Shown one piece after another: positions 5,836 through 13,477 of a stretch of 14,361 nucleotides of DNA. The notes under the pieces are model-generated. The model was not told where the DNA came from. It saw only the letters and a list, made by a program, of their open reading frames with translations, and made no database searches. The DNA is taken from positions 1 through 14,361 of the forward strand of contig WJKT01000032.1 of the NCBI GenBank assembly GCA_014728955.1, given 5' to 3'. Numbering within the stretch: position 1 is the stretch's first letter; the number at the start of each line of letters is the position of its first letter. Both the position numbers and the translations under genes were made by a program. The stretch comes from Candidatus Peregrinibacteria bacterium (lineage in GTDB: Bacteria; Patescibacteriota; Gracilibacteria; UBA1369; PNNO01).

Positions 5836-8800
5836 ATGCGCTATACCGACGAAGAAGTACAAGAAATAAAAAAATCTCCGTGGAACTTTTTTATTAACCA
5901 TCCCCGAGTCGCTTCATTGCTGATTCTCATTATTCTTATCTGGGGATTTATTTCTTTGTTCAATTTGCCACGAGAGCTACAACCGGAAGTGGACCTGCCT
6001 TATGCATCCATTGTAACGGTTTATCCGGGAGCGAGCCCTGCAGACACAGAATTACTTGTAACGGACGAAATTGAAGCGGTCATAAAAAACGTTGAAGATA
6101 TCGACACCATAAGTTCCAGTTCACAAACCGGGATTTCTATGATCACCATTCAGTTTGAAACAGGTACTGATCTGGATACCGCACTAAACGATTTACGTTC
6201 CGCAGTCGACACCGCTTCCCTACCCGATGATGCCAACGACCCGAGCGTTGCCTCATTTGATTCAAATCAACAATCGGTTATAACCTTTTCACTGTTAAGC
6301 GACCTATCAAAAGAAGAAATAAAAAAATTATCCGAAGAAGTTGAAGATGAACTTAAACAAGTGGACGGTGTTTCCGAAGTTATTATTATAGGAGCACAAG
6401 ATGAACAAATCGTTGTTAATTTGAAACAAGACAAGCTGGCGCAATATGGACTGAGCATTAACGATGTAGTCAGTGCTATACAATTCTCAAATATCACCTT
6501 CCCTATTGGTGAAATAAAAAACGACGGCTATATTTATGGAATACGTATTGATGCAGAACTTAAAAACGCCCGTGAACTACGAGAAATACCTATTAAACAA
6601 TTATTTGGGCAGGATGGTATAAACAACGATATACGCCTCAAGGATATCGCAACCATTGAAGAAAAACTTGAAGAATCAACCACCATTGCACGTATCGGGA
6701 TAAACAAAAAAGACACTATTGCCAACTCTGTTTCATTACAAATTTATAAGAAAAAAGGAGGAAACATTGTACGTGTAGCTGAAAGTGCAAAAGAAAAAAT
6801 AAATGAGATACACGGAACGGTTATTCCCGAATCGGTTGAGGTACATATCAGTAATGACAACTCTGTTTTCATTCAAGAAGACCTCCAAACAATGGGGAAA
6901 AACGGCATCACAACCGTTATACTTATCATGATTTTATTATTTATTTTCCTTGGATGGAAAGAAGCTGCCATTGCAGGTATGAGTATACCGTTTGCCATGC
7001 TAATAACCTTTGGGGTCCTATATATAGCGGGTGAATCATTAAATGGTATCGCTCTTTTTTCTTTGGTATTTGCATTGGGACTTCTTATTGATAATGCCGT
7101 TATTATCATTGAAGGAATTTATGAAAATCTTCGAAACAACAAGTACACATCATACGGAGCGGCGATTTTGGGTATACATGAATTCAAATGGCCTATTATT
7201 GCGGGAACACTAACTACCGTTTTCGCATTCCTCCCTATGCTTACCATTAGTGGTATTATGGGAGATTACATGAGTGTTATTCCTATTACCGTAACCGTAC
7301 TGCTACTCGCATCACTGTTTGTGAATCTTTCAATAACCCCCACACTCGCCTCTCGTCATTTAAAGGTGGGAAGCAAACGTAATTTATTCGATGGCCTGCA
7401 ACGCTGGTATCGATCATTTATTACTGATGTCATTAAATCGAAATCAAAAAAAACAATAACATTGATTATTATGATCTGTGTTATGGCAGTAAGTTTTTCT
7501 CTGCCGATAACCGGCATATTAAAAACCGAATCCTTCCCAATAAGCGATTTTGATTACTTTTTTATTGATATTGAAACACCACCCGGAACCGTTATTGAAG
7601 AAACAGAACAAATTACCGCACGCGTAGAATCTATCCTGCTCGGCAATGCAGCCGTAAAGGATTTTACCACCAACATAGGAACCAATGCCGGCGGAGCAAT
7701 TCGCGGTTCACTATTTACCGCAACACGAAGAAACATTGAAAACATCGCAAATATAACCGTTAACCTGGTTGATCCGGAAGATAGAGATAAAAAAAGTTAT
7801 GTTGTTGCCGAAGATATAAGGCAGCAGGTAAAACAAATTCAAGGAGCGGATATTATGGTAACCGATCTTCAAGGAGGCCCCCCAAGCGGCGCTCCCATTT
7901 TTATTGAATTAACCGGACCCGACCTTGATAGACTTGAAGAATTGTCGGGAAAAATAAAAACCATGCTGCAAGCGATAGAAGGAACACTTGATGTTGATAC
8001 TTCAATTGAACAAGGCGCAGGAGAATTTGTCATTACGGTAGATAGAACAAAGCTGAATTATTACGGCATTGCAGCCGGACACGTGGGGACTATTCTTCGC
8101 GGAGCACTTGAAGGAACAACTGCAACCGAAATACGCAAAAACGGAACCGATATAGATGTTATTGTGCAATATGAATTAAAAAGAAACGGTACAAAAGAAA
8201 TCTCGCTTGATGATTTAAAAACAATTACCGTCCCATCCCCTGTCGCCGGTGATGTCCCTCTCGGTACACTTGTAAACATTGATTTCTCACAAAATGTTAC
8301 AAGTATCAGTCATCTGGACACTGAACGGGCCGTATATGTTTCGAGTTTTGTACAAGAAAGGACCTCGGCGGAAATCATTGACGACTTACTGGTTAAACTT
8401 GAAAACGATCCTCTCCCGCAAGGATATACCATTAATTATGGTGGAGAACTGGAAGAAATCACGGAATCGTTTAAAGATCTCGGCATGTCACTCATTATTG
8501 GACTGATTCTTATTGCTATGCTTCTGGTACTGCAATTTAAATCGTATAGACAACCGTTTATTATTTTACTTTCATTACCATTTGCGTTAACCGGCGTATT
8601 CTTTGGGCTCGCGGCAATGAACATTACCCTTTCAATACCATCGGTTATAGGCATCGTCGGCCTTGCCGGTGTTGTGGTGAATGATGCAATTGTTCTCATA
8701 GATCAAATGAATAACAACAGGCGACGCGGCATGAAAATAGACGATGCCATTATTGAAGGTGCCGTGTCACGTCTTCAACCTGTTTTTCTTACAACCGCAA

Positions 8801-9012
8801 CATCAATTTTCGGTATTTTGCCACTTGCATTAACCGATGAAATTTGGGGCAGTTTGGGTTTTGCTTTCATATTCGGACTAACTACCCAGTACTTCCTCGT
8901 CTTATTATTGGATCCGATTCTTTATTCGTTAATCGGAAAAAAAGATGATGTTTCGCAAAAGAAGCGGGTCTATACTTCTACCAACACTGCTGAACCGTAT
9001 ACGTCAACGTAG
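5836..9012 (+). CDS. RND family efflux transporter (ACR_tran/AcrB superfamily)
   Basis: Proton-driven export pump of the cytoplasmic membrane, partner of the membrane-fusion protein 12 nt upstream. The 1058-aa length is typical, with the usual duplicated layout: TM1 at 25-42, large extracytoplasmic porter loop, TM2-6 from about 355, TM7 near 540-560, second loop, TM8-12 from about 878. In TM4 the proton-relay motif reads GLLIDNAVIIIE (415-426), with Asp419 kept and the second Asp of AcrB replaced by Asn420. TM10 reads VVVNDAIVLIDQ (946-957), with Asn949 near the place of the AcrB Lys. Both variants occur in RND branches outside the AcrB type. The C-terminal tail is short and Thr/Ser-rich. The last 35 nt overlap the convergent DUF4139 gene. 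No Shine-Dalgarno sequence precedes the ATG, so translation may depend on coupling to the upstream gene. Drug, lipid or other substrates cannot be told from sequence. Confidence 0.95.
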   Translation: MRYTDEEVQEIKKSPWNFFINHPRVASLLILIILIWGFISLFNLPRELQPEVDLPYASIVTVYPGASPADTELLVTDEIEAVIKNVEDIDTISSSSQTGISMITIQFETGTDLDTALNDLRSAVDTASLPDDANDPSVASFDSNQQSVITFSLLSDLSKEEIKKLSEEVEDELKQVDGVSEVIIIGAQDEQIVVNLKQDKLAQYGLSINDVVSAIQFSNITFPIGEIKNDGYIYGIRIDAELKNARELREIPIKQLFGQDGINNDIRLKDIATIEEKLEESTTIARIGINKKDTIANSVSLQIYKKKGGNIVRVAESAKEKINEIHGTVIPESVEVHISNDNSVFIQEDLQTMGKNGITTVILIMILLFIFLGWKEAAIAGMSIPFAMLITFGVLYIAGESLNGIALFSLVFALGLLIDNAVIIIEGIYENLRNNKYTSYGAAILGIHEFKWPIIAGTLTTVFAFLPMLTISGIMGDYMSVIPITVTVLLLASLFVNLSITPTLASRHLKVGSKRNLFDGLQRWYRSFITDVIKSKSKKTITLIIMICVMAVSFSLPITGILKTESFPISDFDYFFIDIETPPGTVIEETEQITARVESILLGNAAVKDFTTNIGTNAGGAIRGSLFTATRRNIENIANITVNLVDPEDRDKKSYVVAEDIRQQVKQIQGADIMVTDLQGGPPSGAPIFIELTGPDLDRLEELSGKIKTMLQAIEGTLDVDTSIEQGAGEFVITVDRTKLNYYGIAAGHVGTILRGALEGTTATEIRKNGTDIDVIVQYELKRNGTKEISLDDLKTITVPSPVAGDVPLGTLVNIDFSQNVTSISHLDTERAVYVSSFVQERTSAEIIDDLLVKLENDPLPQGYTINYGGELEEITESFKDLGMSLIIGLILIAMLLVLQFKSYRQPFIILLSLPFALTGVFFGLAAMNITLSIPSVIGIVGLAGVVVNDAIVLIDQMNNNRRRGMKIDDAIIEGAVSRLQPVFLTTATSIFGILPLALTDEIWGSLGFAFIFGLTTQYFLVLLLDPILYSLIGKKDDVSQKKRVYTSTNTAEPYTST

Positions 9013-10498
9013 CCTCACCATCAGCAGACACGGGAACTCTAAATATGTAGGTATATTCATCTTCTTTTTCAATTTCGTAATTGGCATTATCAACTTCCAC
9101 AACAGGCCCCCAATAGTGCTCAATCACTTTCACAATAATATCTTCTTCTTTGTGATTGCGAAGTTCAATTGAAACATCTTGATAATCGCATCGACCTCCA
9201 AAATCCAAAAAATTACCCGAACGACTTGCTTCGGTTGTTTTTTTTTCAGCAACAATATCAAAAGCGTTACCGAGGAAAATTTCAATTTCCTCATCTTTTG
9301 GAGTATGATCAATTTGATCTTCACCAATAAATTGAAGATGCCCCTGCGAATCTTGTTTGTATACCCGTATCACTCCTTTTGGCAACGGCATCCCCAATCC
9401 TTTATCTTTACTGTTCTCGGTCGATAACATAACACGAACCGTATCCCACGATTTGCTACTATCGTATACAAATTCTTTTTTTACCGATACATCATTCGCA
9501 TTTAATAACGATAGTTGCTTTTGCTGATTATCTTTTAAGTTCGTTTTTCTTCCAAGCGTATAGAGGTGGTACTCAAAAAACGATTCCTCTTCAAATCCGC
9601 GAGCACTATCTTCGCCAAGCATCATCGGTGCGGCAACTTCATCAACATAATTTTTTTGACGAGATTGCGAAACAGTATGAACATCACCCGCAACCAATTT
9701 AAGCGTTGCATTTGGATACGACGCACCGGACGTATTATTGATAGTCGTCCATCCTTTTAAATCAACCGCGCTATCATCGGTATTAACATGTGCAATATAA
9801 TCGGCCTTCCATGTTAATCCGCCGGTCAAATATGTTGTTAACACATTCCTCGGACCGGACTGAGAAGAAAAAATACTCCATACAAGTGTAGGTTTTGTTA
9901 TCAACCCATCCGGCAAACTCGGGAATTCAATACTTTGTACATCTTGAACACTCACAACGTTTCCGCCACTGCTTAACATTACGCCATCCATATAACTTAA
10001 AAGCGTTCCTTTGTACTCTTTGATACCGTTATCAACTGCTGAAAAAACAGTAATTTCCTCATCAATATATTTCTCGAGCAATTTCTTTTGTGAAACCAAA
10101 TCAAATTCATAGGTCTGCTCAAGCACTTCCGTATCATCATATTCTGTGTCGTCAAAAATAACTGATGAAGCATTGATTTGAGACGGTACATCCTGATACT
10201 TAACCTGATTATACCCTTCCGCCAAATCAAGTTCCCTCCCCTCCTTAACCAAGGCGAGATTTTGATTATAAACGGTAACATACGATTCATTAATAAGATC
10301 GGCATTGGTATCGGCAGCCATAAGAGCAACAAAATTTTCAGGCTTATCACTGCTGAGTACTTTCGAATGCTTAATGACATCATCAAGTTGTTTTGTAGTA
10401 CTATGAGGTTGGGCAACAACCAATGCAAAAATTGCAATAGAAGCAAGAAGAGCTACTGTAATAAAGATTTTAAGAGCTCTGGGAGATGGTGTTTTCAT
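8978..10498 (-). CDS. DUF4139 domain-containing exported protein
   Basis: A 506-aa envelope protein whose C-terminal two thirds look like DUF4139, a beta-rich family of unsettled function that often occurs in exported bacterial proteins. It has an N-terminal signal or anchor helix (about 9-29, after MKTPSPRALK). The N-terminal region (about 70-190) carries VTVYNQNLALVKEGRELDL and YKGTLLSYMDGVML. Typical DUF4139 segments follow: YLTGGLTWKADYIAHV, DLKGWTTINNTSGASYPNATL, LKLVAGDVH, then MPLPKGVIRVYKQDSQG and EIEIFLGNAFDIV, ending in a repeat-like strand region. No lipobox or sortase signal is visible. It has its own promoter, divergent from priA, and its 3' end overlaps the RND gene on the other strand by 35 nt. 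No Shine-Dalgarno sequence is present. The domain call is from recognition of motifs; the role is unknown. Confidence 0.82.
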   Translation of the reverse strand: MKTPSPRALKIFITVALLASIAIFALVVAQPHSTTKQLDDVIKHSKVLSSDKPENFVALMAADTNADLINESYVTVYNQNLALVKEGRELDLAEGYNQVKYQDVPSQINASSVIFDDTEYDDTEVLEQTYEFDLVSQKKLLEKYIDEEITVFSAVDNGIKEYKGTLLSYMDGVMLSSGGNVVSVQDVQSIEFPSLPDGLITKPTLVWSIFSSQSGPRNVLTTYLTGGLTWKADYIAHVNTDDSAVDLKGWTTINNTSGASYPNATLKLVAGDVHTVSQSRQKNYVDEVAAPMMLGEDSARGFEEESFFEYHLYTLGRKTNLKDNQQKQLSLLNANDVSVKKEFVYDSSKSWDTVRVMLSTENSKDKGLGMPLPKGVIRVYKQDSQGHLQFIGEDQIDHTPKDEEIEIFLGNAFDIVAEKKTTEASRSGNFLDFGGRCDYQDVSIELRNHKEEDIIVKVIEHYWGPVVEVDNANYEIEKEDEYTYIFRVPVSADGEATLTYTVQQCW

Positions 10499-10527
10499 AG
10501 AAAAAAAGTTTATAAAGACAACTATAG

Positions 10528-10556
10528 TTTATAACAGATTCGCCCTCCCTTCACAA
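10528..10556 (-). promoter_or_regulatory. Promoter of the DUF4139 gene
   Basis: Minus strand TTGTGA (10556-10551, 4/6), a 17-nt spacer and TATAAA (10533-10528, 5/6). Predicted start is near 10521, leaving a leader of about 23 nt to the ATG at 10498. Its -35 box overlaps that of the divergent priA promoter by five bases. Confidence 0.68.
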
Positions 10557-10578
10557 ATGTCTCTCACACGGTTACAAT
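10550..10578 (+). promoter_or_regulatory. Promoter of priA
   Basis: TTCACA (10550-10555, 5/6), a 17-nt spacer and TACAAT (10573-10578, 5/6). Predicted start is near 10585, leaving about 19 nt before the ATG at 10604. The overlap with the opposite -35 box implies that only one RNA polymerase can sit there at a time. Confidence 0.7.
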
Positions 10579-10603
10579 AAAGATCCTCTAGGTTAAAACA
10601 TGT

Positions 10604-12580
10604 ATGACTACCAACATCACCACGTACGCACATATCTGCCCACAACGAAGAATGCCGCAAAAGTTGCAAGTTCTTACCTATAAAATTCCATCTTCATTAC
10701 AGGAAACAGTCACTATAGGAAGCTTCGTTACCATTCCCCTTCGAGGTAAATCAACTGATGGGGTTGTTATTGATATAACACATGAAAAACCATCATACCC
10801 CACAAAAGAGATTGCCGATACGATTCTGAAAAAGCCTATTCTTGCAAAGTGGCAGATAACACTTGCACACTGGATTGCCGAATACTATCACGCCCCTTTT
10901 CAAAAAACACTCTCATTATTTCTTCCGCCGAAGCTTTATAAAAAACAAACGTTCGAAAAGATCCCCGATCTTAAGATAGCGCACAAACATACTCTTTCAG
11001 AAGCACAAAAAAAAGCTTTTAAAAAAATAAAAAACTCATCAAAAAATATAATCGTTCTTCGTGGTATCACCGGTTCGGGCAAAACGGAGCTATATTTGCA
11101 TCTTGTCGAGCAATCAATGAAAGAAGAAAAACAAAGCCTGATTATTGTGCCTGAAATATCGTTAACACCACAAACCGTTCATTACTTTCAACGTATTTTC
11201 GGTGATAAGGTTGCCATTTTACACAGTCGATTAACACGAAAACAAAAATCGCTTGAATGGCTCAAAATATATCAACAACAAACCCCCATTGTAATAGGGC
11301 CTCGTTCAGCCCTCTTTGCTCCATTTAACGATCTTGATCTTATTATTATGGATGAGGAGCATGAATTTTCTTATAAACAAGATCAGACGCCGAGATATCA
11401 CGCACGAACCGTTGCAAAGAAAATGTCGGAATTAACAGGTGCACGAGTACTTTTAGGAAGTGCGACTCCATCGGTATCAACATATTATCATGCGGTTAAA
11501 GGTGACTACGAACTGGTTGAACTAAAAGAAAGGGTGGGGAAAATAGCACTACCACCTGTTGAAATTGTTGATCTGCGAGAAGAGTTTAAAAAACAAAACT
11601 ATTCAATTCTCAGTGATCGTTTGCAAGATGAACTAACAAAAACATTGCAAAACAAAAAACAAGCGATTTTATTTTTGAATAAACGAGGATCTGCTTCAGC
11701 TTTAGTGTGCAGGGAATGCGGCCATACGGAAAAATGTAAAGCATGTGACGTACCCATGACATACCATACGTCATTACCACAACAAAAAACATTCAATCCT
11801 TCTCTTATCTGTCATCATTGCGGTGCAATTAAAACCATACCGCTCTCTTGTCCTCATTGTCACAGTCATTCAATAAAATACATTGGTGCAGGCACACAAA
11901 AAGTGGAAGAAGAAGTAAAAAAATTATTTCCCCATGCGCGTATTGCCCGCGTGGACCGGGATACCGTTTCAAAACGGGGATCGTTTGACGCCATATATAA
12001 CAAATTAAAAAAAGGAGAGATCGATATTCTTATAGGAACACAAATGATCGGCAAAGGCCTTCACTTCCCCCGTGTTAACCTTGTAGGAGTTATACTTGCG
12101 GATATAGGACTTCACTTCCCCGATTTCAGAAGTTCCGAACGCACCTTTCAATTATTGACACAGGTTGCGGGAAGAGCCGGACGAATTGATGAAGCAAGTA
12201 CGGTGATTATTCAAACGTATATGCCTGACAATTATGCCATTCAATACGCACAGAATCATGATTATGTGCGTTTATTTAAACAGGAAATCAAACAACGACA
12301 TACTTTTTCTTATCCGCCGTATTCTTCACTTGTAAAATTAACGTTCGTTCATAAAAACGAACACAAAGCAAAAAACGATTCTCACAAAATTTATAAACTT
12401 TTAACCGAAAAAAACACCGGTGAATACGAAATCAATGAATATCCGGCACTCATTTATAAAATGCACAACAAATATCGATGGCATATTTTGATACAAGGCG
12501 AAAATCCCAAGTCATTACTACAAGACATCTCATTTCCTTCATCATGCAGAATTGATATAGATTCCGTCTCAACCAGTTAA
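10604..12580 (+). CDS. priA: Primosomal protein N' (replication restart helicase PriA)
   Basis: A 3'-to-5' superfamily 2 DNA helicase that recognises stalled forks and reloads the replicative helicase in the cytoplasm. The 658-aa length is at the short end of the family. Order: N-terminal 3'-DNA-binding domain (about 1-105), helicase core with Walker A GITGSGKT (154-161), Walker B DEEH (250-253), SATPS (near 287-291), then the zinc module with all eight cysteines: C369, C372, C378, C381, C403, C406, C416 and C419. Motif V is DILIGTQMIGKGLHFPRV and motif VI QVAGRAGR. All key residues are intact. An ATG at 10600 is out of frame, so 10604 is the start; only a weak AGGT lies upstream. Its TAA stop overlaps the stop of the convergent gene in the palindrome TTAA (12577-12580). 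Confidence 0.96.
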   Translation: MTTNITTYAHICPQRRMPQKLQVLTYKIPSSLQETVTIGSFVTIPLRGKSTDGVVIDITHEKPSYPTKEIADTILKKPILAKWQITLAHWIAEYYHAPFQKTLSLFLPPKLYKKQTFEKIPDLKIAHKHTLSEAQKKAFKKIKNSSKNIIVLRGITGSGKTELYLHLVEQSMKEEKQSLIIVPEISLTPQTVHYFQRIFGDKVAILHSRLTRKQKSLEWLKIYQQQTPIVIGPRSALFAPFNDLDLIIMDEEHEFSYKQDQTPRYHARTVAKKMSELTGARVLLGSATPSVSTYYHAVKGDYELVELKERVGKIALPPVEIVDLREEFKKQNYSILSDRLQDELTKTLQNKKQAILFLNKRGSASALVCRECGHTEKCKACDVPMTYHTSLPQQKTFNPSLICHHCGAIKTIPLSCPHCHSHSIKYIGAGTQKVEEEVKKLFPHARIARVDRDTVSKRGSFDAIYNKLKKGEIDILIGTQMIGKGLHFPRVNLVGVILADIGLHFPDFRSSERTFQLLTQVAGRAGRIDEASTVIIQTYMPDNYAIQYAQNHDYVRLFKQEIKQRHTFSYPPYSSLVKLTFVHKNEHKAKNDSHKIYKLLTEKNTGEYEINEYPALIYKMHNKYRWHILIQGENPKSLLQDISFPSSCRIDIDSVSTS

Positions 12581-13362
12581 CGTTTCGTCGATAACGATTC
12601 TATTTTTGATGATATTTCCTGATACGACCTTGGTTCGACAACAATAACATTAACGTCTTTCTCTTCAAATAGAGTAATGAAATTTACCGGATCGACAAAT
12701 GACCTTATTTCTTTCTGCCCCTCTTTTTCAAGATGATCTCCACCAGCAATAATACCCACACATGAACGGTTGATGACATTCATTTTCCGCCTGACGGCAT
12801 CAGCCATAAATCGGGATCGTTCCATATTCAAACGCAATGCCTCAAGAGCCTTATCTCGCTTTAATAAAGCGTAAACTTCTTTTAATAAACGGGTATTATC
12901 GTATCCGAAACTATACACATCTTCGTTAAAATGATTCTCGATCATAATAAACGCATAACGAGCCTGTCCAAATCCCCGGTTATGTAATTGCTGTTTGGTT
13001 ACTTCCCCGGGATCAAACCCTTCTCCGCCCAAATAATCCAAACCGGCCTCGACAAGATTCTTCCCCACCATAAACAATTCATCATGCAGGGCGTCGATAT
13101 CGTCTCGAAACTGAGGAAATGAACCCGACTGATGTATCATCTTCATTGCAATAACCGTTTTTTTGTGCGGCATCCCTTCTGTTTTATATACTACCGTTCC
13201 ATACGGACCAACAATCTTTTCCACAGATTCGTTGCATACATTTTGTTTTTCAACAGCAGACACATTGGGTTGTTCAGAATTATTCAATGGGTTGTCCGAC
13301 GGAGAAAGCAATACTGCAGCAAGTGATGCTCCGGCAACCTTCATAAATGTTCTTCGCTTCAT
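12577..13362 (-). CDS. Tat-signal exported protein, possible TraB/ChaN (TIKI)-like fold
   Basis: A 261-aa protein starting KRRTFMK (2-8), a near-perfect twin-arginine motif, followed by a hydrophobic stretch VAGASLAAVLLSP (9-21). It is therefore probably folded before export by the Tat system. The mature part has features reminiscent of the TraB/ChaN/EreA (TIKI) superfamily: VIAMKMIH (70-77), HDELFMVGKNLVEAGLDYLGGEG (from 93) with Glu114, ERSRFMADAV (181-190) and GIIAGGDHLEKE (203-214), where GGDH matches the second GxxH motif. The first motif lacks its Gly (KMIH). This assignment is inference from scattered motifs. Upstream in-frame TTG at 13419 is the -35 box of its promoter, and starting there would bury the Tat motif, so the ATG at 13362 is chosen. 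It is divergent from trpS and shares overlapping stop codons with priA. Confidence 0.75.
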   Translation of the reverse strand: MKRRTFMKVAGASLAAVLLSPSDNPLNNSEQPNVSAVEKQNVCNESVEKIVGPYGTVVYKTEGMPHKKTVIAMKMIHQSGSFPQFRDDIDALHDELFMVGKNLVEAGLDYLGGEGFDPGEVTKQQLHNRGFGQARYAFIMIENHFNEDVYSFGYDNTRLLKEVYALLKRDKALEALRLNMERSRFMADAVRRKMNVINRSCVGIIAGGDHLEKEGQKEIRSFVDPVNFITLFEEKDVNVIVVEPRSYQEISSKIESLSTKR

Positions 13363-13390
13363 AAGAATAATCGTAAGATTAAGGAGAGCT

Positions 13391-13419
13391 ATTCTATGAA
13401 AAAACAGCAAGCAGGTCAA
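13391..13419 (-). promoter_or_regulatory. Promoter of the Tat-signal protein gene
   Basis: Minus strand TTGACC (13419-13414, 5/6), a 17-nt spacer and TAGAAT (13396-13391, 5/6). Predicted start is near 13384, leaving about 22 nt to the ATG at 13362. It stands back to back with the trpS promoter, the two -35 boxes being six bases apart. Confidence 0.75.
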
Positions 13420-13425
13420 ATCACG

Positions 13426-13454
13426 TTGGCATATGTATCAATCTTCAGTATAAT
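13426..13454 (+). promoter_or_regulatory. Promoter of trpS
   Basis: TTGGCA (13426-13431, 5/6), an optimal 17-nt spacer and a perfect TATAAT (13449-13454). Predicted start is near 13461, so the leader is only about 8 nt (ATG 13469) or 17 nt (ATG 13478). There is no room for a tryptophan T-box or attenuator downstream of it. Confidence 0.82.
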
Positions 13455-13477
13455 TTCCCCGATACTTAATGAAAATC

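Noticed and set aside
9997..10446. Minus-strand 149-codon ORF rich in Leu/Ile/Arg
   Set aside because: Same strand but a different frame from the DUF4139 gene, whose frame carries the recognisable domain; composition is that of an out-of-frame reading.
13363..13419. Longer start (TTG) for the Tat-signal protein
   Set aside because: The TTG is part of the TTGACC -35 box, and the extra 19 residues would bury a clear twin-arginine signal.
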